Positions 36,723 to 46,600 of a stretch of DNA of 46,904 bases are shown in pieces. The DNA comes from Fusobacterium sp. JB019 (GTDB taxonomy: Bacteria > Fusobacteriota > Fusobacteriia > Fusobacteriales > Fusobacteriaceae): the NCBI GenBank assembly GCA_030673965.1, contig JAUTCN010000017.1, positions 1 through 46,904 of the forward strand, in the 5' to 3' direction. The translations under genes and the position numbers were made by a program. How positions within the stretch are numbered: the first letter of the stretch is position 1; every line of letters begins with the position of its first letter. The notes beneath the pieces were generated by a model that saw only the letters and a program-made list of their open reading frames with translations, ran no database searches and was not told the DNA's origin.

Positions 36723-37406
36723 ATGAAATTTTTAAAGGCTGGGGATTCATCTTTGGTTATAGAATTAGGAAATGAAATATTTCCTATAATCAATTTTAAA
36801 TTAAAGAAAATAACAGAATTTTTAGATAATGCAAATATAAAAGGGATTAAAGATTTATTACCAACTTATAGATCTATAATAGTTTATTATAATCCTTTAA
36901 TTGTTTCTTTTGAAGAGATAAAAGAAATAGTTGAAATAAATTGTAATTTTGAACATGAAAATACAGAAAATATTGAAAAAGAAATAGTTGAGATACCAGT
37001 TGTTTATGGTGGAGAATATGGACCAGATTTGGAAAATATAGCTGCTCATAACAATTTAACTACAGAAGAAGTTATAAAAATTCATACTTCAGGAGAATAT
37101 TTAGTATACATGCTAGGATTTACTCCAGGTTTCCCTTATTTAGGAGGAATGGATAAGAAAATAGCAACTCCTAGACTAAAAGAACCTAGAACAAAAATTC
37201 CAGCAGGGTCAGTTGGAATAGCAGGGGAACAAACAGGAGTTTATCCAATTGAAAGTCCTGGTGGATGGCAATTATTAGGTAGATCACCACTAGATTTCTT
37301 TAATCCAAATAGTGAAAAACCTTTTCTTTTAAAGGCAGGTCAATATATTAAATTTGTGGCTATTACAGAGGAAGAATACTTAAAATTAAAAGGAAAGGAG
37401 GCTTAG
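36723..37406 (+). CDS. pxpB: 5-oxoprolinase subunit B (KipI-like)
   Basis: The 227-residue protein has the KipI/PxpB core YMLGFTPGFPYLGGM, PRTKIPAGSVGIAGEQTGVYP and GGWQLLGRSP. In Bacillus this family was first known as an inhibitor of KinA; with PxpA and PxpC it forms 5-oxoprolinase. GGGGGAG precedes the ATG. Its stop abuts the pxpC start. Confidence 0.94.
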   Translation: MKFLKAGDSSLVIELGNEIFPIINFKLKKITEFLDNANIKGIKDLLPTYRSIIVYYNPLIVSFEEIKEIVEINCNFEHENTENIEKEIVEIPVVYGGEYGPDLENIAAHNNLTTEEVIKIHTSGEYLVYMLGFTPGFPYLGGMDKKIATPRLKEPRTKIPAGSVGIAGEQTGVYPIESPGGWQLLGRSPLDFFNPNSEKPFLLKAGQYIKFVAITEEEYLKLKGKEA

Positions 37407-38420
37407 ATGGAAACTTTTAAAATTACAGATAGTGGACTTTTAAGTTCCATTCAAGATTTAGGAAGATATGGATATCAAAGATATGGAGTTTCTTGTTCAG
37501 GAGTTATGGATGAATATTCAGCTAAAATAGGAAATTTTTTAGTTGGAAATGATGAAAACGCTGCTGTTATAGAGACTACTTTAAAAGGAATATCAGGAGA
37601 ATTTTTAAAAGATACTTTGATTTCAGTGACAGGTGGAGACTGTGATGTTTTCCTAAATGATGAGAAGATAAAATTATGGAATTCCTATGAAGTTAAAGCT
37701 GGAGATAAATTAAAGATGGGATTTTGTAAATCAGGTCTTAGAAACTATATTGCTTTTTCAGGGGGGATAGATGTACCAGTTGTAATGAATAGTAGATCTA
37801 CAAACTTAAAAGCAAAAATAGGTGGATTTTCAGGAAGAAAATTAATGGTTAACGATACTCTTTCTATATTTGAACTTCTTGGAAAAAAAGAAACTAAAGG
37901 GCTTAAGGAAGAATTTGTTCCTAAAGCTTTAGGTGAAATAGAAGTAAGAGTAATTCTTGGACAACAACAGGATTATTTTACAAAAGCTGGAATAGAAACT
38001 TTCTTTAGAGAAACTTATTCTACTACTAAAGATGGTGACAGAATGGGAATTAGACTTTCAGGACCAGAAGTTGAGCATGTTGATGGAGCAGATATAATTT
38101 CAGATGGAATAACTTTTGGAGCTATACAAATTCCAGGAAACGGACAACCTATAATCATGATGGCAGATAGACAAACAACTGGTGGATATACAAAAATTGG
38201 AAATGTAATAACAGTTGATTTATCTAAATTAGCCCAAGCTAAGCCAGGAACAAAGGTTAAATTTAAAGAAGTTGATGAAAAAGAGGCTATAAGATTAATG
38301 AGGGAAGAAAAAGAACTTATTTTTTCTGAAGACTCTTATGAAATAAGAAGCAAAAAAGAATCTTTTTCAATAATTTTAAATGGTAAAACTTGTGAAGTGG
38401 AAATAGAAAGAATTAAATAG
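37407..38420 (+). CDS. pxpC: 5-oxoprolinase subunit C (KipA-like)
   Basis: The 337-residue protein has the biotin-dependent-carboxylase-like/KipA signature SSIQDLGRYGYQRYGVSCSGVMDEYS near the N-terminus and MMADRQTTGGYTKIGNV later. It forms the 5-oxoprolinase complex with PxpA and PxpB. The ATG immediately follows the pxpB stop and AAAGGAGG lies within pxpB, so translation is coupled. Confidence 0.94.
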   Translation: METFKITDSGLLSSIQDLGRYGYQRYGVSCSGVMDEYSAKIGNFLVGNDENAAVIETTLKGISGEFLKDTLISVTGGDCDVFLNDEKIKLWNSYEVKAGDKLKMGFCKSGLRNYIAFSGGIDVPVVMNSRSTNLKAKIGGFSGRKLMVNDTLSIFELLGKKETKGLKEEFVPKALGEIEVRVILGQQQDYFTKAGIETFFRETYSTTKDGDRMGIRLSGPEVEHVDGADIISDGITFGAIQIPGNGQPIIMMADRQTTGGYTKIGNVITVDLSKLAQAKPGTKVKFKEVDEKEAIRLMREEKELIFSEDSYEIRSKKESFSIILNGKTCEVEIERIK

Positions 38421-38429
38421 AGGTGGAGT

Positions 38430-39206
38430 ATGAAGGTAGCATTGATTCAAATGAAAGTTTTAGAAAAAAAAGATGATAATATGAAAAAAGCAGCTTTAAA
38501 AATAAAAGAAGCAGCGAGTAAAAATGTTGATTTGGTCATGCTACCTGAAATGTTTAATTGCCCCTATGAAACTAAAAATTTCCCCATTTATGCAGAGGAA
38601 GAAAATGGAAAAAGTGATAGATTTTTAGCTAGTTTAGCAAAAAAATATAAGGTTTATTTAATAGCTGGATCAATGCCAGAAAGAGAAAATGGAAAAATAT
38701 ATAATACATCATATATTTATTCTCCAGAAGGATTGAAAATAGGAAAGCATAGAAAGATTCATCTCTTTGATATTGATGTTCAAGGGGGACAAAAATTTAA
38801 AGAAAGTGATACCTTAACAAAGGGAGAAACTCCTACTATTTTTCAAACTAAGTTTGGGAAAATGGGTGTAATGATTTGTTTTGATATCAGATTTCAAGAG
38901 TTAACTTCTTTGATGGCAAAGGAAGGAGCCAAGGTTATTTTTGTTCCAGCAGCTTTTAATATGACAACAGGTCCTGCTCACTGGGAAACTTTGTTTAAGG
39001 GAAGAGCTTTAGATAATCAAATATTCATGGTTGGAACAGCTCCAGCAAGGGATGAAAAGAGTTCATATTGTTCTTATGGACATTCTATAGTAACTTCTCC
39101 TTGGGGAAATATAGAAAAGATGTTAGATGAAAAAGAGGGGATATTATACTATCATATAGATTTAGAGTATATTGATAAGATTAAAAAAGAAATTCCAATA
39201 GGATAG
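38430..39206 (+). CDS. Carbon-nitrogen hydrolase, omega-amidase (Nit2)-like
   Basis: The 258-residue protein is of the nitrilase superfamily. The catalytic triad is visible: Glu in LPEMF, Lys in KHRKIHLFDID and Cys in ICFDIRF. HLFDID and the NCPYE segment point to omega-amidase, which converts alpha-ketoglutaramate to 2-oxoglutarate and ammonia. It ends at KKEIPIG, roughly a dozen residues short of the usual C-terminus; the triad is intact. It is the last gene of the pxp operon. An amidase acting on formamide from HutG is an alternative but fits the motifs less well. Confidence 0.85.
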   Translation: MKVALIQMKVLEKKDDNMKKAALKIKEAASKNVDLVMLPEMFNCPYETKNFPIYAEEENGKSDRFLASLAKKYKVYLIAGSMPERENGKIYNTSYIYSPEGLKIGKHRKIHLFDIDVQGGQKFKESDTLTKGETPTIFQTKFGKMGVMICFDIRFQELTSLMAKEGAKVIFVPAAFNMTTGPAHWETLFKGRALDNQIFMVGTAPARDEKSSYCSYGHSIVTSPWGNIEKMLDEKEGILYYHIDLEYIDKIKKEIPIG

Positions 39207-39213
39207 TAAATGT

Positions 39214-39252
39214 AAAGGGATGAATCTAAGTTAAGATTCATTCCTTTTTTCT
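39214..39252 (+). terminator. Terminator of the pxp operon
   Basis: AAAGGGATGAATCT pairs with AGATTCATTCCTTT (G-T pair) across AAGTTA, then a T run that also begins the next promoter. Confidence 0.8.
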
Positions 39253-39281
39253 TTGCTTTAAAAAAAGAAATGTGCTATACT
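39253..39281 (+). promoter_or_regulatory. Promoter of the nadAB-nadC-niaR operon
   Basis: TTGCTT (39253-39258), a 17-base spacer, extended -10 TGC-TATACT (TATACT at 39276-39281). Confidence 0.75.
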
Positions 39282-39288
39282 CAGTATG

Positions 39289-39310
39289 TGACAAGACAGG
39301 TGTATAGTCA
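39289..39310 (+). promoter_or_regulatory. Candidate NiaR operator
   Basis: TGAC and GTCA ends enclose ACAGGTGTATAG, just downstream of the -10 where a repressor would block transcription. The core resembles the NiaR box as recalled for Firmicutes; a regulon search was not possible. niaR is the last gene of this operon. Confidence 0.5.
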
Positions 39311-39341
39311 GTTAAAACATAAAGTGGAGGGAAGAAATTAA

Positions 39342-41444
39342 ATGGAAAGTAAACTTGAAAAAATCAGAAGGTTAAGGGAAGAAAAAAATGTTGTAATATT
39401 AGCTCATTATTATGTGGATGAAGAGATTCAAAAGATTGCAGATTATATAGGAGATTCTTTTTACCTGAGCAAGGTTGCTAAAAATTTAAAGGAAAAGACA
39501 ATAGTATTTTGTGGTGTTGATTTTATGGGAGAAAGTGCAAAAATACTTAGTCCAGATAAAAAAATATTAATACCAGAAAAAAATGCTAGTTGCCCAATGG
39601 CACATATGGTAGATTTGCAAGAGATAGAAAGAATGAGAAAAGAATATGATGATTTAGCAGTTGTTTCTTATATAAATTCAACAGCTGAAACTAAGGCTTT
39701 AGTGGATGTTTGTGTAACTTCTTCAAATGCAGAAGGGATAGTTAAATCTCTACCTAATAAAAATATATATTTCATACCAGATAAGAATTTAGGAACTCAT
39801 TTATCTAAAAAAATACCAGATAAGAATTTTATATTTAATAAAGGATTTTGTATAGTTCATGCAAGCCTAGAAAAAGAACAGGTTTTACAAGCAAAAGAAA
39901 AATATCCTAATGCTAAATTTTTAGCTCATCCTGAATGTGAAGATGAAATTTTAAAATTGGCAGATTATATAGGAAGTACTTCTGGAATTATAGATTTTGC
40001 TGTAAACTCTCCCTTTGAAGAATTTATTATAGGGACAGAATCAGGAATATTATATAAATTAAAAGAAAAGGCTCCTAATAAAAAGTTTTATTTAGCAAAG
40101 GAAGATTTTAATTGTAGAAATATGAAAAAAATTACAATAGATAAATTATTAAATACTTTGGAAAATGATACTACAGAAGTAAAATTAGAAAAAGAGATTA
40201 TAGAAAAAGCATCTTCTTCTTTGGAAAAAATGTTAGAATTAGGAGATAAAAATAAATTTAAAGAGGAATATGATTTAATAATTGTTGGAACAGGAGCAGG
40301 AGGTTGTTTTTCTCTTTTAAATGCAGATAAAGATAAGAAAGTACTTATGATTACTAAGACAAAATTAGAGGAAAGTGACTCTTATTTAGCCCAAGGAGGG
40401 ATTTGTGTTCTTAGGGATGAAAAGGATTTTGATAGCTTTTTTGAAGATACAATGAAGGCAGGGCATTATAAAAATAATAAGGATTCTGTAAGGGAAATGA
40501 TAAAAAAATCTCCTAAAATTATAGAAGATTTAGTTTCTTATGGAGTTAGTTTTGAAAAAGATAATGATGAATTTAAATATACTAGAGAGGGAGCTCATTC
40601 CAAATCTAGAATACTTTATCATAAAGATATTACAGGAAAAGAAATTACTAGAAAATTACTAGGTAATGTGAAAAATAGAAAAAATACAACTATATTAGAA
40701 AATACAACTTTAGTTGATTTAATATCAAAAGACAATATATGTTATGGAATTGTTATGAAGGATAGTAATGGTGAAATTCAAAGGGTATATTCTAAAAATG
40801 TTATTTTGGCTTGCGGCGGAATAGGAGGGAATTTTAAAAATTCAACTAACTATCCTCATTTAACAGGAGACGGGATTGAAATTGCTAAAAAACATAATAT
40901 AAGATTAAAGAACCTAGATTATATTCAAGTTCATCCTACAACTTTATATTCAGAAGAAAAGGGAAGAAGATTTTTAATTTCAGAATCTGTTAGAGGGGAA
41001 GGAGCTCTACTTTATAATGCTAATGGTGAAAGATTTGTAGAGGAACTTAAACCAAGAGATTATGTTACTAAAAAGATACTTGCTCAAATGGAAAAAGATG
41101 GATCAAAACATGTGTGGTTAGATATGAGACCTATTAAAAAAAGAGGGATAAGCTTAGAAGAAAGATTTCCAAATATATTAAAAAAATGTAGAGAAGAAGG
41201 ATATGATCCAAACAAGGAAATGATTCCAGTAGTTCCAGCTCAACATTATTTTATGGGAGGAATCGAAGTTAATTTAAATAGTAAAACTTCTATGGAAAAT
41301 TTATATGCAGTTGGTGAAACTAGTTGTAATGGAGTTCATGGTGCTAATAGATTAGCTAGTAATTCTTTGCTTGAAACTTTAGTTTTTTCAAAAAATGCAG
41401 TGGAAGATATAGAAAATAAAACAATATTAAGGGAAGGGGAATAG
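39342..41444 (+). CDS. nadAB: Fused quinolinate synthase (NadA) - L-aspartate oxidase (NadB)
   Basis: A 700-residue natural fusion. Residues about 1-300 are NadA, with the three [4Fe-4S] ligand cysteines at C84 (SCPMAHM), C170 (KGFCIVH) and C258 (FNCRNMKKIT). A Glu/Lys linker follows, then NadB from about 308: FAD site VGTGAGG, SYLAQGGI, TREGAHSKSRILYHKDITGKE, SVRGEGALLYN, HYFMGGIEV and ANRLASNSLLETLVF. NadB oxidises aspartate to iminoaspartate, which NadA condenses with dihydroxyacetone phosphate to quinolinate; fusion could channel the unstable intermediate. NadB stops after the FAD domain and lacks the helical C-terminal domain of the 540-residue E. coli enzyme. No frameshift; nadC starts two bases later. 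Confidence 0.94.
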   Translation: MESKLEKIRRLREEKNVVILAHYYVDEEIQKIADYIGDSFYLSKVAKNLKEKTIVFCGVDFMGESAKILSPDKKILIPEKNASCPMAHMVDLQEIERMRKEYDDLAVVSYINSTAETKALVDVCVTSSNAEGIVKSLPNKNIYFIPDKNLGTHLSKKIPDKNFIFNKGFCIVHASLEKEQVLQAKEKYPNAKFLAHPECEDEILKLADYIGSTSGIIDFAVNSPFEEFIIGTESGILYKLKEKAPNKKFYLAKEDFNCRNMKKITIDKLLNTLENDTTEVKLEKEIIEKASSSLEKMLELGDKNKFKEEYDLIIVGTGAGGCFSLLNADKDKKVLMITKTKLEESDSYLAQGGICVLRDEKDFDSFFEDTMKAGHYKNNKDSVREMIKKSPKIIEDLVSYGVSFEKDNDEFKYTREGAHSKSRILYHKDITGKEITRKLLGNVKNRKNTTILENTTLVDLISKDNICYGIVMKDSNGEIQRVYSKNVILACGGIGGNFKNSTNYPHLTGDGIEIAKKHNIRLKNLDYIQVHPTTLYSEEKGRRFLISESVRGEGALLYNANGERFVEELKPRDYVTKKILAQMEKDGSKHVWLDMRPIKKRGISLEERFPNILKKCREEGYDPNKEMIPVVPAQHYFMGGIEVNLNSKTSMENLYAVGETSCNGVHGANRLASNSLLETLVFSKNAVEDIENKTILREGE

Positions 41445-41445
41445 A

Positions 41446-42297
41446 ATGGATACAGTTACAGAAAATTTAAATGTGGATGATCTTATTTTACTTGCATTAA
41501 AAGAGGATATATCTTCTGAGGATATCACTACAAATTCAATAATTAGAGAAAATCTTTTAGGAAGAGGGGAACTTATTGCAAAGGAAGATGGTATTCTTGC
41601 AGGGATTGAAATTTTTAAAAGAGTTTTTAAATTACTTGATAAAAATATAGAGTTTCAAATGAATTTCAAAGATGGAGATAAGCTTAAAAAAGGTGAGATA
41701 ATAGGAGAGATTAAAGGAGATTTAAGAATAATTTTATCAGGAGAAAGAGTTGCTTTAAATTATTTACAACATATGAGTGGTATTGCAACTTACACAAATG
41801 ATATGGTACAATTATTAAAAGGGACAAGTATAAAATTGCTAGATACTAGAAAGACAACTCCAAATATGAGAATTTTTGAAAAATATGCTGTTAGAGTAGG
41901 TGGAGGAAATAATCATCGTTATAATTTATCAGATGGTGTGTTGATAAAGGATAATCATATTGCAGTTGCTGGAAGTATACAAAAAGCAGTTGAGATGGCA
42001 AGAAACTATGTTTCCTTTGTGAAAAAAATAGAAGTTGAAGTGGAAAATTTACAAATGGTAAAAGAAGCTATTTCTGCTGGTGTTGATATTATGATGTTAG
42101 ATAATATGAATGAAGATATGATGGAAGAAGCAGTAAGACTTATAAATGGAAGAGCAAAAACTGAATGTTCAGGAAATATAACAAGAGAAAATATATTGAA
42201 AATAGCTAAATGTGGGGTTGATTTTGTTTCCAGTGGAGCATTAACTCATTCAGCTAAAATACTGGATATTTCTTTAAAAAATCTTCAAAGAATATAG
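41446..42297 (+). CDS. nadC: Nicotinate-nucleotide pyrophosphorylase (carboxylating; quinolinate phosphoribosyltransferase)
   Basis: Converts quinolinate and PRPP to nicotinate mononucleotide, CO2 and pyrophosphate. The 283-residue length is usual. Motifs are SGERVALNYLQHMSGIAT, DTRKTTPNMR, EKYAVRVGGGNNHRYNLSDGVLIKDNHI and VEVENLQ, and the last domain has MLDNM. Tightly spaced after nadAB. Confidence 0.97.
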   Translation: MDTVTENLNVDDLILLALKEDISSEDITTNSIIRENLLGRGELIAKEDGILAGIEIFKRVFKLLDKNIEFQMNFKDGDKLKKGEIIGEIKGDLRIILSGERVALNYLQHMSGIATYTNDMVQLLKGTSIKLLDTRKTTPNMRIFEKYAVRVGGGNNHRYNLSDGVLIKDNHIAVAGSIQKAVEMARNYVSFVKKIEVEVENLQMVKEAISAGVDIMMLDNMNEDMMEEAVRLINGRAKTECSGNITRENILKIAKCGVDFVSSGALTHSAKILDISLKNLQRI

Positions 42298-42319
42298 TAA
42301 AAAAAGGTTGGGAGATATT

Positions 42320-42850
42320 ATGGGTGGAAATGAAAGACGTGATAAAATAATAGAGTTAATTAAAGGAACTGAAAAGCCTTTATCAGGGGGACATTTATCA
42401 AAAGTACTAGGAGTTAGTAGACAAGTAATTGTCCAAGATATTGCTCTTTTAAGGGCACTAGATTATAATATTATTTCAACTTCAAGAGGTTATTTGATTC
42501 ATAATTTAATTTTAGATATACCTGGTAGAGTTATAAATGTATTCCATACAGATGCTCAAATTGAAGATGAACTTAATACAGTTGTAGATATGGGTGGAAT
42601 AGTGGAAGATGTTTTTATTGATCATAAAGTTTATGGACATTTTAGAGCAGAGTTAAATATAAGCAATAGAATGGAAGTTCAAAAATTTTTAAAAGAATTA
42701 AATTCAGGAAAAGCAGTACCTCTTAAAAACTTAACTTTTGGAAGACATTCTCATACAATAAGAGCTAAGGATGAGGGAACTTTGGATTTAATTTGTGAAG
42801 AATTAGATAGAAAAGGATATTTGATAACTGAAGAAAAAATAAAATTTTAG
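42320..42850 (+). CDS. niaR: Niacin-responsive repressor of NAD biosynthesis
   Basis: About 176 residues: an N-terminal HTH_11 domain (GGHLSKVLGVSRQVIVQDIALLRALDYNIIST) and a C-terminal 3H domain with its three spaced His (HTDAQIEDEL, VYGHFRAELN, FGRHSHTIRA) that bind metal and nicotinate. The ATG at 42320 after GGGAG is preferred to an in-frame TTG at 42308. As last gene of the operon it probably represses nadAB-nadC at 39289-39310 when niacin is plentiful. Confidence 0.9.
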   Translation: MGGNERRDKIIELIKGTEKPLSGGHLSKVLGVSRQVIVQDIALLRALDYNIISTSRGYLIHNLILDIPGRVINVFHTDAQIEDELNTVVDMGGIVEDVFIDHKVYGHFRAELNISNRMEVQKFLKELNSGKAVPLKNLTFGRHSHTIRAKDEGTLDLICEELDRKGYLITEEKIKF

Positions 42851-42879
42851 AAAGATATAAAGATATAAAAATCATACAG

Positions 42880-42930
42880 AAAGATAAATCTAATGAATGC
42901 TAAGGCAAACTAAGATTTATCTTTTTTATT
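42880..42930 (+). terminator. Terminator of the NAD operon
   Basis: A perfect 12-bp stem, AAAGATAAATCT (42880-42891) with AGATTTATCTTT (42913-42924), around a 21-base loop, then T-rich sequence. Confidence 0.75.
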
Positions 42931-42937
42931 TTAAAAA

Positions 42938-42966
42938 TTGCAAAAATATAGATTTTAATGTAAAAT
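42938..42966 (+). promoter_or_regulatory. Promoter of cutC
   Basis: TTGCAA (42938-42943), a 17-base spacer, TAAAAT (42961-42966). The leader is about 45 bases. Confidence 0.65.
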
Positions 42967-43015
42967 AGAAGTAGGAAATCGTATTTATAACGTATATAGT
43001 TAAGGAGGGGGTGCA

Positions 43016-43624
43016 ATGTTAAAAGAAGTTTGTGTAGGCTCTTTCTTACAGGGGAAAATGGCAGAAAGTAGAGGAGCAGACAGAATAGAACTTTGTGATC
43101 ATCTAGATGAAGGGGGAACAACAGCATCTTATGGTACTATAAAAAAATGTGTAGAATCATTAAAGATTCCAGTTTTTTCATTAATTAGACCTAGGAGGGG
43201 TGATTTCATTTATTCTTGTTACGAAATAGATATCATGAAAGAAGATATCAAACTTTGTAAGGGATTAGGAGTAGATGGAATAGTAATAGGAATATTAAAA
43301 AATGAAAATGAAATAGATTATGACACATTGAAGGAATTCATAGAATTAGCAAGTCCTTTAGAGGTAACTTTTCATAAAGCTATTGATGAAATTGAAGATC
43401 CAGTGAAGGAAATACCAAAATTAAAGGCAGCTGGGGTTTCAAGAATATTATCTTCTGGAAAGGGAGAAACGGCTTTAGAAGGGAAAGAAATTCTAAATAA
43501 AATGATACAGGCAGCAGGAAAAGATATGCCTATTATAGTATGCGGGAAAATAACAAAGGATAATTTTGAAGAGGTTAGCAAGGAAATAAAATCTTCAGAA
43601 TATCATGGAAGAAAAATATTATAA
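43016..43624 (+). CDS. cutC: CutC family protein
   Basis: The 202-residue TIM-barrel protein has SRGADRIELCDHLDEGGTTASYG, LIRPRRGDFIYS, GVDGIVIGIL, TFHKAIDE and RILSSG, all CutC signatures. CutC was linked to copper homeostasis, but its true reaction is unresolved. It is about 45 residues shorter than the E. coli protein, lacking the C-terminal end. AAGGAGGGGG precedes the ATG; the gene is monocistronic between two hairpins. This CutC is unrelated to choline trimethylamine-lyase, which shares the name. Confidence 0.93.
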   Translation: MLKEVCVGSFLQGKMAESRGADRIELCDHLDEGGTTASYGTIKKCVESLKIPVFSLIRPRRGDFIYSCYEIDIMKEDIKLCKGLGVDGIVIGILKNENEIDYDTLKEFIELASPLEVTFHKAIDEIEDPVKEIPKLKAAGVSRILSSGKGETALEGKEILNKMIQAAGKDMPIIVCGKITKDNFEEVSKEIKSSEYHGRKIL

Positions 43625-43628
43625 AAAA

Positions 43629-43660
43629 TAAGACCTATTATAAATAGGTCTTACTTTTTT
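43629..43660. terminator. Bidirectional terminator between cutC and the right exoprotein
   Basis: A perfect 11-bp stem (TAAGACCTATT and its complement), loop ATA, with T runs on both strands. It abuts the exoprotein stop codon. Confidence 0.9.
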
Positions 43661-46600
43661 TATAGATGAGTAGTTTCTGTTTCTTCATTAACTAAAATAT
43701 TGTTAACTTCTTCATGAGAAGCTTCTTCTTTTTTATTTTTACCTTTAAATTTTTCCATTAATTTTTGGAAACCTTTAACAACTACCCAGTTTTTCTTTCC
43801 TTCAAAGAAATTCCAATGAGGAATCATTTTATCTTCGGAGTATTTAACTTCACCAGTTTCTTTATCTATAACTAGTTTTTCATTTTTATTAATTTTCTTT
43901 TCTATTGTTTCTTTTGTTTCTTTTGATTTTTCTTTATTAAATTTTTTGTGAACAGGAACACTATCATATATTTTTTGATAATTTCCATCTTTATCTTTTT
44001 TATATGTAGTTTTTCTAATTTCTTCATCTTGACTATCTTTTCTTATAACTTCTTTTAATTCTTTAGTTTCTGCAAATTTATCTTTTTCTAAATCAAAAAT
44101 TCTTCCAGTTTCATCATCAATGTAATTTTTAGAATTTTTAGATTCATCATAATTTTTAACTTTTTCTAAGAAATCTTTTTTATTTGATCCTTTGTATAAA
44201 GCCTCGTAATCTTTTCTAGTTTGTTCACTTAATAAAGAATTATCTTTATTTGATTCAAGTATTTTCTTTAATTGTGTAGAATCTTTTTTATTTAAAGCAT
44301 CTTTAATTAATGTATCAACGGTATCTTTCATAATTTTTCTTTCTAAAGTATCTCTAGTTGTTACATAACCTTTTCCATTTTTATTTAAAACTAATAAATC
44401 ACCGTTGTCTAATTTCATAATCTTACCATTTAATTCTGGATTAGTTTTTAATGCTTTAAATTCTTTAGAAGTTAATTTTTTATCAAAATTTTCTCCTTCA
44501 ATAGAATAACTTTTTTGTTTTTGAACGATAGTAATTTCATTATTATCATTTAGTTTGAAGTATCTATCTTTTGATATTTTAATTCCTTTTCCATTGATTT
44601 CTTTAATATAAGGTGCTTTTTCTAAATCTTTTTTAGTTACTTCCTTTTTAGTTTTAGGATCAACTAAATATTGTTTATCTTTGAATGAAGTCTTAACTTT
44701 AACTATCTTTAAATCAGAATTACTATCTTTTACAAGATATTTATGACTTCCTATGTCTACAGCTTCTCTTCCTAAATCTTTATTAAATGATTTTTTAGAT
44801 TCAAAATCTTTTGTAGTAAATTGCTTATTAGATTTTTTATCAGTATAAATAGGAGGCATATCAACTATCTCTTTTTTTATGATAGGTTTTTTATTTTCAG
44901 TTAGGATGACAGCATGTTTATAGTCAGTTTTAAAACCATCTTTTGGGATTATAGCTCCAACATCTTTCTTAGCTTCTTCACTTACTTTTAATTGTTTTTC
45001 TTTAAAAGCTAATTTTCTTCCGTCATTAAGTTCAACTGTTGTTTCTTTCCATCTTCTATTTTCTTGATCTTTTATAATTTTTGCATTTTTTTCTAAAGTT
45101 CCTAGAGTGATTTCTTTTCCAGTTTTATCTGTAAGAACTTTTCCGGTTTTAGGATCTAAAATTCTTTCAGTTCCAGGTTTTTTTATAAAAGTATTTTTCT
45201 TTGTTGCAATTTCTGGTTTTCCTATTTCAGCAACTTCTCTTTTTATAGTAGTTGTTTTAGTGCCTACTCTAGTAGAAATTTCTTTAGTGCTAACTGTTTT
45301 ACTAGTAGGTATATCTTTAACAGTTTTTCTTGATTCTGTTTTAATTATTTTATAAGGTGAAACTTCTGTTGTTGTTGAAGATTTTTTTAGGTTAACGTTT
45401 CTTGGAGAATCGATACCACTATCAGAACCATCATTTCTTTTTCTTAATGTTTTACTATCTTTACTTTTTCTAAAATCATTTGGTGAAATTGTATAATCAA
45501 GATCAAATTTAAAATGTTTTTTATCTTGAGTTGTTACTATAGAATTATCGGTATCTCTGTTAATTCCAGATCCTGTATCTTCTAGTTTTTTCCCTCCAAC
45601 TGTTACATTTCCTGCTCCTATTGTTGCTTTTACAGTTTGAGCTTTATGGAATCCTTCTACTCTTCCACCTTTAACGTCTACTCCTCCAATTCCTTTTTCA
45701 AATCCTTTTGCTGATTTTCCAAATGATAAAGTAGCTCCAACTCCAGCGTACCCGCCATCTCTTTCATGCTTATCTTTTAAATCTTCATATGACAAACTTC
45801 CTGTAGAAAAATCTAAGTTTCCATCATCTGCTGCAATTACTCCACCTTTTAAATTAGTATTTCCTTTAACGTCAACTTTTACATTTCCACCTGTAATTCC
45901 TGCTTGTTTTTTAACCCAAGCCTTATCTTCATGAATATTACCATAAGTAGCACCAACTTGTGCACTACCACTAACTTTTCCTGTTATATCAACACTTACA
46001 CCAGTAATAACATCAACATTTGTAGAATGTAATCTTTGTTCTAATGTATCTTGAACACTTTCAATATTTAAATTTCCACCAATATTTGCAGCTACATTTT
46101 CTCCTTCAATGTTTCCACCTTTTAAATTAGCATTATTTGTTATATCTAAGTTTACATTTTTACCTTTAAGAGTTGCATTGTTATATGTTTTTGAATTTAC
46201 ATAAGCATTATTTGTAGCTGATGAGAATCCTATTTCAGCACCGACATCAGCACCTTTTGAAGCATTAACAGATGCTAAACCTCTAACTGTAACATCCCAT
46301 TGATATCCAGATTCTTTTTCATTATATTCACTCTCTGAAGCTTCTAAATTAAATTCATTTGCTTTAATTCCTAAATTTTCAGTAGCTTCCATTTGCATAC
46401 CTTTTAAGTCAACTTTTCCTTTTTCTGCTGACATTATGATATTTTTTGCATTAATTTCAGAGTCTAAAGCTTTCTTTGATTCAGTTGTTTTTTCTGAATG
46501 ACTTGAAGATACACCGACAGAAACACTTCCACTAAGAATACTTCCTCCTACTACTTTAGAGATTGCACCTCCCATTTCAGCAGTTTTAGCAGCAATTTCA

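Noticed and set aside
37407-38420. Biotin-dependent carboxylase or urea amidolyase domain
   Set aside because: The KipA/PxpC family shares that name, but the linked pxpA and pxpB genes and the lack of a biotin domain point to 5-oxoprolinase subunit C.
43016-43624. Choline trimethylamine-lyase (also called CutC)
   Set aside because: The product is a 202-residue TIM-barrel copper-homeostasis-type CutC, not a glycyl-radical enzyme of about 850 residues.
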